Shown here: positions 52,986 through 61,431 of the stretch, piece by piece
Position numbering within the stretch: the first letter of the stretch is position 1
Layout of the letters: the number at the start of each line of letters is the position of its first letter
Origin: CAWGJF01 sp963822905
GTDB lineage: Bacteria > Bacteroidota > Ignavibacteria > Ignavibacteriales > Ignavibacteriaceae
Direction: 5' to 3'
Length of the DNA stretch: 64,000 nucleotides
Assembly (NCBI GenBank): GCA_963822905.1
Contig: CAWGJF010000001.1
Span: forward strand, 1,488,001 to 1,552,000
Position numbers and translations under genes: made by a program
Notes under the pieces: model-generated
Database searches by the model: none
Told to the model about the DNA's origin: nothing
Seen by the model: only the letters and a program-made list of their open reading frames with translations

Positions 52986-55900
52986 ATGCAAAAAACATTT
53001 TTTTCCATAGTTTTTGGAATCTTCTTCATTTTTGTTTCAGTCAACTTTTCTCAGAGCAATTCTGAACCTGACTCACTTAAAAATATTTCACTGTCCGGAC
53101 TTTCATTCAGAAGCATTGGTCCTGCTGTAACCGGTGGTAGAGTAGTTGCAATTGCTGTCAATCCTTTTGATCATACTGAATATTATGTTGGCTCCGGACA
53201 CGGTTCTTTATGGAAAACTACAAATAGTGGTATAACTTTTACTCCAGTGTTTGACGGACAAAAATCTTATGCAATAGGTGCTATAACTTATGATCCTACA
53301 AATCCAAATGTTGTTTGGGTCGGCACAGGTGAAAATGATAACCAGAATAATGTGATTTTTGGAGATGGTGTTTATAAAACTGAAGACGGCGGAAAAAGCT
53401 GGAATAATATGGGATTAAAAAATTCACAACACATTGGAGGAATTGTAGTTGATCCAAATGATCCAAATATTGTTTTTGTTGCTGCATTGGGTTCATTAAG
53501 AAATGCAGGAGGTGAGAGGGGAATATTCAAAACTACCGATGGGGGAAAAACCTGGACAAATGTTTTACATATTAGTGATTACACCGGCTGTTATGAGGTT
53601 CATATGGATCCGCGCTATTCAAATATTTTATATGCGACTGCACACCAGCGAATGAGGAATTTATACACCGGAGTTTACGGCGGACCTGAAAGCGGAATTT
53701 ATCGTAGTACGGATAGTGGAACAAACTGGGAGAAAATGAAAAATGGTTTACCTTCAGAAGATGTTGGAAGAATAGGGATGTCAATCTCTCCGGTTAATCC
53801 TGATATTTTGTTTGCAATCGTTGAAGCAACAGATAAAGACAAAGGAGTTTACAGAAGCAGTGATCGTGGTGTTAGCTGGACAAAACAAAGTTCATATTTG
53901 TCAAGTTATCCTTTCTATTTCCAAAAAGTTTTTTGTGATGTAAAAGATGTCGACAAAGTTTATAGCAATGATGTTTTTATTCAGGTAACAATCGATGCCG
54001 GAAAAACCTGGAAAAATCTTGGAGATGATAAAAAACATGTTGATAATCATGCAATATGGATTGATCCGGATAACAGCAGGCACCTTCTGGCTGGTTGTGA
54101 TGGAGGAGTTTATGAAACGTATGACCGGGCAAAAAGTTGGGACTTTAAAGCTAATCTTCCTATAGCTGAGATATATAAAATTACGACTGACAACTCAATA
54201 CCATTTTACAATGTTTACATCGGTACACAGGATAACAACAGTCTTGGCGGACCTTCGAGAACAATTAACTCAAGCGGAATTACAAACCAGGATTGGTATT
54301 TCACAAATTCTGGCGATGGTTTTCAAACGCAAGTTGACTGGAAAAACCCAGATATTATTTATGCAGAGTCGCAGAATGGCGGACTTGTCCGATTCGATAA
54401 AAAGAGTGGAGAAAATTTATTCATTCAACCACAGGATTTTTCTGATAGTGCTTACCGTTTTGATTGGGATGCTGCTTTGTTAATTTCAAAGCATGATAAT
54501 AAAAGATTGTACTTTGGCGGGAATAAACTTTTAAGAAGCGATGACCAGGGAAGTACCTGGCGGGAAATAAGTCCTGATCTGACAAGAGGTGTTCCGCAGG
54601 AGATGCAAAAACTAATGGGACAAAGTTGGAGTATTGATCAGCTGTCGCATAAAAGTTCTATGGCTTCGATTGTGACAATCGCTGAATCTCCTGTTGATGA
54701 AAATATTTTGTATGTCGGTTCGGGAGATGGCTTAATTCACTACACAACCGATACAGGTTCCACCTGGCATAAATCATCGGTTGCTGGTTTACCTGAGTAC
54801 GCAAGAGTTCATCAGATTGTTGCTTCAAATTTTGATAAGCTTGTTGCTTACGCAGCATGCCAAAATTATACGGGTGGAGATTATAAACCTTATATGTACA
54901 AAACAACGGATGGCGGAAAGACATGGTTTTTAATAAACCATAATCTTCCGGAATTGGGAAGCACTTACACTGTAGCAGAAGATAATGTGGATAAAAACCT
55001 GCTTTTTGTCGGAACACTTTACGGAATTTATTTTTCAAATGATGGCGGAAATGAGTGGATACAATTAAGTAATGGAATTCCTCCGACTTGTGTAATGAAT
55101 ATGGAAATTCAACAAAGAGAAAATGATCTTGTTGTATCCACTTTTGGAAGGGGAGTTTATATTCTTGATGATTATTCGCCGTTAAGATTTTTATCAAAAG
55201 AAACTCTTAAAAAGGATGCTGAAATCTTTCCAATAAAAGATGCATTAATGTTTATCCAGGCAAACCCACTAGGATTCAGAGGTGAAGCATTCCAGGGTGC
55301 AAGTTTCTTCTCAACACCAAATCCTGAAGTTGGAACAGTTTTTACATACTATCTGAAAGATGAAATTAAATCTTTAAAAGAAAAAAGAAGGAATGAAGAA
55401 AAAGAAAAGCAAAAGAAGGGACAGGATATTAAATATCCGAAGTATCAGGAATTAAAAAATGAGATGGAAGAGCCTGATTCATATTTGCTTTTCACGATAA
55501 CTGATGAAGCAGGAAATGTAGTCAGGAAAATAAAAACAGATGCAAAAAAAGGAGTTAACAGGATTGCCTGGGATTTCAGATATACACCCTTCACGCCAGT
55601 TTCTTTGGAACCAGTTGATACTTCTATTCCGTGGATTGAACCTGATAGAGGATATATGGTTGTACCGGGAAAATATTTTGTTTCACTTTCAAAATTTGAA
55701 GATGGAAATTTCACTGAATTAGTTTCTCCAAAAGAATTTATGTGCAAAACATTGAATAATACTTCTCTTCCTGCTGAAGATAAGATGGCTCTTGATGCAT
55801 TCAATAAAAAAGTAGCTGAACTAACCAGGGCTATTACAGGAGCAGATGCATTAAGAAAAGAATTGGCTGGTGAACTTTCATATTTGAAGAAAGCCGTATT

Positions 55901-56255
55901 GGAATCGGCACAAGTTCCGGAGGAAACATATTCTAACATTATTAATATTGAAACTGATTTGAGGAAATTGAATAGAAAATTAAATGGTGATCCTTTAAGA
56001 GCCAGGTACGAAGGTGGAACTCCAACATCAGTAAAACAACGGGTTGAACTAATAACCGGCGCATTGTGGGCAACTACTGCAGCACCAACAACAACATTTA
56101 AAAAATCTTATGACGATGCTGCTTCAAAATTTGGAGTGATACTTAATGAATTAAAATCTATTGAAGGAAATATCAAACAGGTTGAAGATACTCTTGAAAA
56201 ATATGGTGCGCCTTTCACACCTGGAAGAATGCCTGAATGGAATAAAAACAATTAA
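52986..56255 (+). CDS. Large secreted VPS10/BNR-type beta-propeller protein
   Basis: The 1089-residue protein has a signal peptide (FSIVFGIFFIFVSVNFSQ). Residues about 35-730 are a run of Asp-box repeats (KTTNSGITF, KTEDGGKSW, KTTDGGKTW, RSTDSGTNW, RSSDRGVSW, RSDDQGSTW, KTTDGGKTW), a sortilin-type ten-bladed or double propeller. The remainder has a helical and beta-rich part (KEKRRNEEKEKQKKG, then RKIKTDAKKGVNRIAWDFRY) that resembles the end of FlgD-like repeats. No T9SS tail is present. It is a paralogue of the protein at 57079, with shared openings IGPA and SGRI/GGRV. The ligand is unknown. Confidence 0.85.
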   Translation: MQKTFFSIVFGIFFIFVSVNFSQSNSEPDSLKNISLSGLSFRSIGPAVTGGRVVAIAVNPFDHTEYYVGSGHGSLWKTTNSGITFTPVFDGQKSYAIGAITYDPTNPNVVWVGTGENDNQNNVIFGDGVYKTEDGGKSWNNMGLKNSQHIGGIVVDPNDPNIVFVAALGSLRNAGGERGIFKTTDGGKTWTNVLHISDYTGCYEVHMDPRYSNILYATAHQRMRNLYTGVYGGPESGIYRSTDSGTNWEKMKNGLPSEDVGRIGMSISPVNPDILFAIVEATDKDKGVYRSSDRGVSWTKQSSYLSSYPFYFQKVFCDVKDVDKVYSNDVFIQVTIDAGKTWKNLGDDKKHVDNHAIWIDPDNSRHLLAGCDGGVYETYDRAKSWDFKANLPIAEIYKITTDNSIPFYNVYIGTQDNNSLGGPSRTINSSGITNQDWYFTNSGDGFQTQVDWKNPDIIYAESQNGGLVRFDKKSGENLFIQPQDFSDSAYRFDWDAALLISKHDNKRLYFGGNKLLRSDDQGSTWREISPDLTRGVPQEMQKLMGQSWSIDQLSHKSSMASIVTIAESPVDENILYVGSGDGLIHYTTDTGSTWHKSSVAGLPEYARVHQIVASNFDKLVAYAACQNYTGGDYKPYMYKTTDGGKTWFLINHNLPELGSTYTVAEDNVDKNLLFVGTLYGIYFSNDGGNEWIQLSNGIPPTCVMNMEIQQRENDLVVSTFGRGVYILDDYSPLRFLSKETLKKDAEIFPIKDALMFIQANPLGFRGEAFQGASFFSTPNPEVGTVFTYYLKDEIKSLKEKRRNEEKEKQKKGQDIKYPKYQELKNEMEEPDSYLLFTITDEAGNVVRKIKTDAKKGVNRIAWDFRYTPFTPVSLEPVDTSIPWIEPDRGYMVVPGKYFVSLSKFEDGNFTELVSPKEFMCKTLNNTSLPAEDKMALDAFNKKVAELTRAITGADALRKELAGELSYLKKAVLESAQVPEETYSNIINIETDLRKLNRKLNGDPLRARYEGGTPTSVKQRVELITGALWATTAAPTTTFKKSYDDAASKFGVILNELKSIEGNIKQVEDTLEKYGAPFTPGRMPEWNKNN

Positions 56256-56314
56256 ATTTATTTAAAAATGAAAATGGTTAAATAACTGATTTACAATTTA
56301 TCAGAGGAGTTAAA

Positions 56315-57061
56315 ATGAAAAAGCTAATTATCCAAATTTTTATTTCATTGATTTTTGTCGCCATGTCTTTTGCTCAGACTGTTGATGAAATATTAGCAGA
56401 CTATTTTGCCGCTAACGGACAGGATAAATTACTTGCAACAGAATCTATGACAACAAAAGGGAAAATAATTCAAGGACAATTTGAAATCCCATTCACTTCC
56501 TATCATAAAAGACCATATTATTTTAAATCAGAAGCAGAGTTTCAGGGAATGAAAATTACTTCCGGGTTTGATGGTGAAAGGGGATGGTCAATCAATCCAA
56601 TGACAGGCTCCTCTGATCCTCAGCCGATGACAGAAGAGCAGATCGACAAGATGAAATTACAGGCTGATTACGATGGAATATTCTATAATTATAAAGACAA
56701 AGGTTATAAGGTTGAGCTTACCGGTAAAGATAAGGTTGACGATATTGATGTTTATGTAATTACTTTAACAAGACCCAATGGAGATGTTATTACATCATAT
56801 ATTGATGCAGAAAATTATGTATTGCTAAAAACTAAAAGCAAAATGAAAATGCAGGGAGTTGAAACCGAAGCAGAGACTTATTTCAGCAACTATAAAATAA
56901 CTGATGGAATTTTGCAACCATATTCTATTGAAACGAAAGTTGATGGTAAAACTGTAATGCAAATGGCTTTTGATGAATTTAAATTTAATGTTGATTTTCC
57001 GGATTCAATTTTTGATATGCCTGTGGTAACAGCTCCGGCAGACACCTCCGGTTCTAAATAA
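56315..57061 (+). CDS. LolA-like outer-membrane lipoprotein-sorting protein
   Basis: The 248-residue protein has a signal peptide (IIQIFISLIFVAMSFAQ). The mature part starts VDEILADYFAANGQDKLLATESMTTKG and has the half-barrel pattern of LolA/LppX proteins (GFDGERGWSINPMTG, IDAENYVLLKTKSKMKMQG, GILQPYSIET). The layout and TVDEILADYFAANG start are common in Bacteroidota proteins annotated as outer membrane lipoprotein-sorting protein. It sits 59 bases after one propeller gene and 17 before the next, so the three likely form one transcript. Confidence 0.75.
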   Translation: MKKLIIQIFISLIFVAMSFAQTVDEILADYFAANGQDKLLATESMTTKGKIIQGQFEIPFTSYHKRPYYFKSEAEFQGMKITSGFDGERGWSINPMTGSSDPQPMTEEQIDKMKLQADYDGIFYNYKDKGYKVELTGKDKVDDIDVYVITLTRPNGDVITSYIDAENYVLLKTKSKMKMQGVETEAETYFSNYKITDGILQPYSIETKVDGKTVMQMAFDEFKFNVDFPDSIFDMPVVTAPADTSGSK

Positions 57062-57078
57062 GTTGAGTGAGGTGTGAA

Positions 57079-60000
57079 ATGAAAAAAATCATTGCAATTT
57101 TGTGTTTTGTATTATTCATTTTTTCTTTTCAGAGTATTCAGGCACAAAATATAAAATTAACTTCAAGCTTCTTTGGTTCGATGAAAGCCAGGGAAATTGG
57201 TCCGGCAATTATGAGCGGACGAATTACATCTGTTGATGCCTGGAATGAAGATGCACGTCTTGTTTATGTTGGATCCGCCGGAGGAGGATTATGGAAAAGT
57301 ACTAATGGTGGAACGACATTCAAAGATGTTTTTAAAGATGAAGTTCAGACAATAGGTGCAGTCGCTATAGTCCAAAATCATAAAGATACAGTTTGGGCTG
57401 GAACAGGTGAATCTTGGACAAGAAACAGCATTAGTATGGGCAACGGAATTTATAAAACAACAAATGGAGGTGATGATTGGCAGAATGTTGGATTGGAAAA
57501 GACTGAGCACATTTCAAAAATAGTAGTGAATCCTGAAAATAGTGATGAAGTCTTTGTTGCTGCTCTTGGAGATGTTTGGGCACCAAACAAAGAACGTGGA
57601 ATATTTAAAACTGTTGATGGTGGAAAAACCTGGGAAAAAATTCTATTCATTAATGAAAATACAGGTTGTGCTGATCTTGCAATGGATCCATCAAACCCGG
57701 AAATACTTTATGCAGGTATGTGGGACTTCCAGAGAAAGCCATATACCTTCAGATCAGGTGGCGCGGGCAGTGGATTATTTAGGACAACAAACGGTGGGAA
57801 AGATTGGGAAAAAGTTGAAATCGAATCTGCAAAAGGTGAACTCGGAAGAATTGCAGTTGCGTTTTCACCTGTCAATCCCAAAATTATTTATGCATTAATT
57901 GAATCAGGAAAAACAGGACTTTACCGTTCTTTAGACGGTGGTAAAAGCTGGGAACTCAGAACAACATCACAGGTTGTTACCGATCGTCCGTTTTATTTTT
58001 CTCTTATCATTCCTGATCCGGTTGACACAAACAGGATTTACAAACCTGGTTTTTATCTGTCAGTAAGTGATGATGGAGGATATTCATTTACAATACCTTA
58101 TGTTGAAGGTGGAAATGTTCATTCTGATTTGCATGCACTCTGGGTCAATCCGAAAAATAATTCTAATATGTATTTGGGAACTGATGGTGGTCTGTATGTA
58201 AGTTATGATAAAGGAAGTACCTGGACTCATTTTCAAAACCTGCCCGTCTCCCAGTTTTATCATGTAGCTGTAGATAATGATAAACCTTATAATGTTTATG
58301 GCGGATTGCAGGATAACGGATCTTGGGCGGGTCCATCTGAAGGAATAGATGGTATCAGTAATAATGATTGGAAAAGTGTTGGGTATGGAGATGGATTTAC
58401 TGTGCTGCCTGACCCGAATGATGATAATATTCTGTACTGGCAGTATCAGGGTGGAAACTTAATGAGATTTTACAAGGACACCCGTGAAATAAAAGAAGTA
58501 AAACCTTTCTCGGATAATCCGGATGAACAACTTAGGTTTAACTGGAATACACCGATTGTATTTTCACCTTCAAAAAATGGTACTTTATATATTGGTTCAC
58601 AATACCTGTATCGAACATCTAACCGTGGAGATTCTTGGGTTAAGATTTCTCCTGATTTAACAACAAATGATCTTGAAAAACAAAGGCAGGAAGAATCAGG
58701 TGGATTGACAATTGATAATTCAACTGCTGAAAATCATTGCACGATTTTTACGATCAGTGAATCATCAAAAGATAGTAAGATTATCTGGGTAGGAACAGAT
58801 GATGGAAACCTGCAGGTTACAGAAAATGATGGAAAAAACTGGATAAATGTTACTTCAAATGTTCCCAATCTTCCTGAAAATACATGGTGTGCTAAAGTGC
58901 AGGCAAGCAACTTCAATAAAAACACAGCTTATGTTGTATTCGATGGACATAGAAATGGTGATAAATCAGTTTATGTTTTTAAGACAACCGATTTGGGGAA
59001 ACACTGGACTTCTCTCGCAACAGAAAATATTGAAACCTTTGCCAGGACAATTACTGAAGATTTTATAAACCCGGATTTATTATTTCTCGGAACAGAATAT
59101 GGTTTATACGTTACAATAAATGGTGGAAAAGATTGGGTTAGGTTTGAAGGAAAAGTTCCTAGAGTTCCAATCTATGAAATGGTAATTCATCCAACTGAAA
59201 ATGATCTTGTAATTGCAACACACGGAAGAGGTATTTTGATAATTGATAACATCACTCCTTTGCGATTACTTACCAATGAGGTACTTTCTTCTGAATTAAC
59301 AATATTTCCTTCGAAATCTTATACTATAACAAATCCTAAATTTATCTATGGACTGTCGGGAGATCAGGAATATTGGGGAAACAATCCTAGTTCTTCTGCA
59401 ATAATAACATACTACTTGAAAAAGAGACACATCTTTGGAGATATGTCAATTGAAATTTATAATTCGGAAGGTGAGCTTGTTAGTACATTACCAGCAGGCA
59501 AGAATAAAGGAATAAATATTGTTAACTGGCACGTAAGAAAGAAACCGCCAAAAGTAAAAGCTTCCACACCAACATTGGCCTTCAGAACAGCGTTCGGTCC
59601 AACTTTTCCACCGGGAGATTATACCATCAGGATAAAAAAAGGTGATAATGTTTACGAAGGAAAAATCACCTTGCAGACTGATAATGAATCGAAACACACT
59701 GCAAACGAATTGAAACAACAATATGAAACTCTGGATAAATCATATAATTTACTTGAAAATATATCTTTCACTGATAGACAGACAACTGACTTAATGGAAA
59801 AGTTGAATAAAGTAAAAAATAAAATTGAAGAAGACGAATTGAGAAATGAGATTAATAATTTATCTAACAAACTTGAAAAAATACATAAAGAGCTTGTTTC
59901 AACAAGTCCAAACCGGCTATCAGGTGAAATCAGATTGGCTGAGAAAGTTGCAGATATTTATTCCGGAATAATAAATTATTTAGGTAAACCAACTGATTCA

Positions 60001-60162
60001 CAGATAGAAAGATTGAATTTACTTGAAGGAGTTTACAAAAATTACAGAAATGGAATGGATTCATTTTTAAATAAAAATCTTCCTGAAATTAATTCCGGGT
60101 TTAAAAAATTGGGATTAGAAGAAATAAAAGTAATCAACCGAGTAGAATATGATAAAGAATAG
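57079..60162 (+). CDS. Large secreted VPS10/BNR-type beta-propeller protein, paralogue
   Basis: The start is ATG 57079, with GAGGTG upstream; the frame is open to GTG 57067. The 1027-residue protein has a signal peptide (AILCFVLFIFSFQSIQAQ). Asp-box repeats (KSTNGGTTF, KTTNGGDDW, KTVDGGKTW, RTTNGGKDW, RSLDGGKSW, RTSNRGDSW, KTTDLGKHW) cover residues about 40-700. A C-terminal part has GKNKGINIVNWHVRKK (FlgD-like) and a long helical end (TANELKQQYETLDKSYNLLE, DELRNEINNLSNKLEK). It shares plan and many motifs with the protein at 52986, and no T9SS tail is present. Confidence 0.85.
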   Translation: MKKIIAILCFVLFIFSFQSIQAQNIKLTSSFFGSMKAREIGPAIMSGRITSVDAWNEDARLVYVGSAGGGLWKSTNGGTTFKDVFKDEVQTIGAVAIVQNHKDTVWAGTGESWTRNSISMGNGIYKTTNGGDDWQNVGLEKTEHISKIVVNPENSDEVFVAALGDVWAPNKERGIFKTVDGGKTWEKILFINENTGCADLAMDPSNPEILYAGMWDFQRKPYTFRSGGAGSGLFRTTNGGKDWEKVEIESAKGELGRIAVAFSPVNPKIIYALIESGKTGLYRSLDGGKSWELRTTSQVVTDRPFYFSLIIPDPVDTNRIYKPGFYLSVSDDGGYSFTIPYVEGGNVHSDLHALWVNPKNNSNMYLGTDGGLYVSYDKGSTWTHFQNLPVSQFYHVAVDNDKPYNVYGGLQDNGSWAGPSEGIDGISNNDWKSVGYGDGFTVLPDPNDDNILYWQYQGGNLMRFYKDTREIKEVKPFSDNPDEQLRFNWNTPIVFSPSKNGTLYIGSQYLYRTSNRGDSWVKISPDLTTNDLEKQRQEESGGLTIDNSTAENHCTIFTISESSKDSKIIWVGTDDGNLQVTENDGKNWINVTSNVPNLPENTWCAKVQASNFNKNTAYVVFDGHRNGDKSVYVFKTTDLGKHWTSLATENIETFARTITEDFINPDLLFLGTEYGLYVTINGGKDWVRFEGKVPRVPIYEMVIHPTENDLVIATHGRGILIIDNITPLRLLTNEVLSSELTIFPSKSYTITNPKFIYGLSGDQEYWGNNPSSSAIITYYLKKRHIFGDMSIEIYNSEGELVSTLPAGKNKGINIVNWHVRKKPPKVKASTPTLAFRTAFGPTFPPGDYTIRIKKGDNVYEGKITLQTDNESKHTANELKQQYETLDKSYNLLENISFTDRQTTDLMEKLNKVKNKIEEDELRNEINNLSNKLEKIHKELVSTSPNRLSGEIRLAEKVADIYSGIINYLGKPTDSQIERLNLLEGVYKNYRNGMDSFLNKNLPEINSGFKKLGLEEIKVINRVEYDKE

Positions 60163-60195
60163 GAGTAGTAAAATTAATATTATTATTTAATTAGA

Positions 60196-60633
60196 ATGCA
60201 CACAGTACTAAAAACAGTTGCAACATTTGAGTATGCTCATTTTGCACATCTTGCAAAAGGAAAACTTGAATCTGAAGACATTGAATGTTTTATATTTGAT
60301 GAGCATACTTCTTCAATGAACTGGTTTTATAATAACGCAATTGGTGGAATAAAATTAAAAGTCAGGGCAGAAGACTTAACCAGAGCTCAACTAATTCTGC
60401 AAGAAACTTCTAACGCAGTTCAGGAAGATTCTGAAGTAGTACAGGATTACGAGGGATCAATTGATCAAGATGATAAAAATAAATGTCCCAAATGCGGGTC
60501 GGAAAATGTAGAAGATGAAAAGTATTCAAAAAAGTTTTTTTATTTATCTATTATACTTTTAGGGTTTCCAATGTTGTTCAAAAACAGAAAATATGTGTGC
60601 AGCAATTGTGGGAATAAATGGAATAAAAATTAA
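60196..60633 (+). CDS. DUF2007 protein with C-terminal zinc ribbon
   Basis: The 145-residue protein begins with a DUF2007 domain (FEYAHFAHLAKGKLESEDIECFIFDEHTSSMN, then IGGIKLKVRAEDLTRAQLIL), a small fold seen in signal-transducing PII-like or stress proteins. An acidic linker follows, then a zinc-ribbon pair CPKCGS and CSNCGNKW separated by a short hydrophobic stretch (FFYLSIILLGFPMLF). The function is unknown. It follows the propeller gene by 33 bases and is bounded by a bidirectional terminator. Confidence 0.75.
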   Translation: MHTVLKTVATFEYAHFAHLAKGKLESEDIECFIFDEHTSSMNWFYNNAIGGIKLKVRAEDLTRAQLILQETSNAVQEDSEVVQDYEGSIDQDDKNKCPKCGSENVEDEKYSKKFFYLSIILLGFPMLFKNRKYVCSNCGNKWNKN

Positions 60634-60636
60634 ATT

Positions 60637-60672
60637 AAAAACCCGCTTCCGGCATAAAGAAGCGGGTTTCTG
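60637..60672. terminator. Bidirectional terminator
   Basis: A 10-bp perfect stem AAACCCGCTT / AAGCGGGTTT with an 11-nt loop. The minus-strand side is followed by TTAATTTAATTTT and serves the FN3 gene; the plus side ends the DUF2007 gene. Confidence 0.85.
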
Positions 60673-60737
60673 TGGAGATGAGAAGTGTCGGTCACTTATC
60701 TTTTTTCTTACATCGTGTCAGGTGCTTTAATTTTTAT

Positions 60738-61145
60738 TTAATACGTGTCACTCTCCTTATCGGTGCCCGTTCCACCGAAAGTTGCATTAACATAGTTACT
60801 ACCGGCACTCTCAATTCCATCACTTGTAACAGCAACAACAAAATAAACATAAACCTGCCCTGAGGCCGCATCAGTTTTTTCTTCGTAAACTGGTTCTGTT
60901 ACAGCACTCAATTTTTTGAAGTCGAGTTTTGACGGATCAATTGCTTCTTTCGAACTGCTTGCTTCAGCCTTGTATATATTATAAGTTACTTTCTGATCAG
61001 TTGATGGAGCATCCCAGTTTAACCTGACAGTGCTTCCATCTACAGTAGCCTTAAGGTTAGAAGGTGGGGCAGATTGCGAATAGGATAACCCCGCCAATAG
61101 GAATATACTTATCAAGAATATCCTGGAGATTTTTTTTAGCATCAT
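60738..61145 (-). CDS. Small secreted fibronectin-type-III protein
   Basis: The 135-residue protein has a signal peptide (ISRIFLISIFLLAGLSYSQ) followed by one fibronectin III domain (APPSNLKATVDGSTVRLNWDAP, then VTYNIYKAEA and VYVYFVVAVTSDGIESAGSN). The ribosome site GGAGGT lies 5 bases before the first of two consecutive ATGs, which fixes the start to one of them. The tail is short and acidic. The function is unknown; it may be a small surface or periplasmic adaptor. It lies 286 bases downstream of the sigma54 activator. Confidence 0.75.
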   Translation of the reverse strand: MMLKKISRIFLISIFLLAGLSYSQSAPPSNLKATVDGSTVRLNWDAPSTDQKVTYNIYKAEASSSKEAIDPSKLDFKKLSAVTEPVYEEKTDAASGQVYVYFVVAVTSDGIESAGSNYVNATFGGTGTDKESDTY

Positions 61146-61431
61146 ATGTTACCTCCATATTTACATTTGTGTGATTAGTTTTGTCAGATCTATAACCTGA
61201 AAACCAAAAGTCAGACCAAACTAGGAAACCTCGTTTTTTGCTTAAAATTTATATTATTTAAAATTAGATTCCTGCCGGAGAAAAGCGATAAACTGCCGGA
61301 ATTAAAAAATCCTGCGGAAAATGCTTTTTATTTGAAGTTTTTTCTATATTGATAATTTTAGTAATTGCCAGGTTAGTCAAACTGTTTTTTTATTATAAGA
61401 GAAAAAATTAGAGGAAGGATTTATACAGAAA

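Noticed and set aside
54658..55939. Minus-strand open frames of 179 and 164 codons opposite the BNR propeller gene
   Set aside because: They lie entirely within a well-supported coding sequence and have no domain, ribosome site or signal.
61146..61431. Sigma54 (-24/-12) promoter for the FN3 gene next to the activator
   Set aside because: No GG-N10-GC element matching TGGCAC-N5-TTGC was found on the minus strand of this gap.
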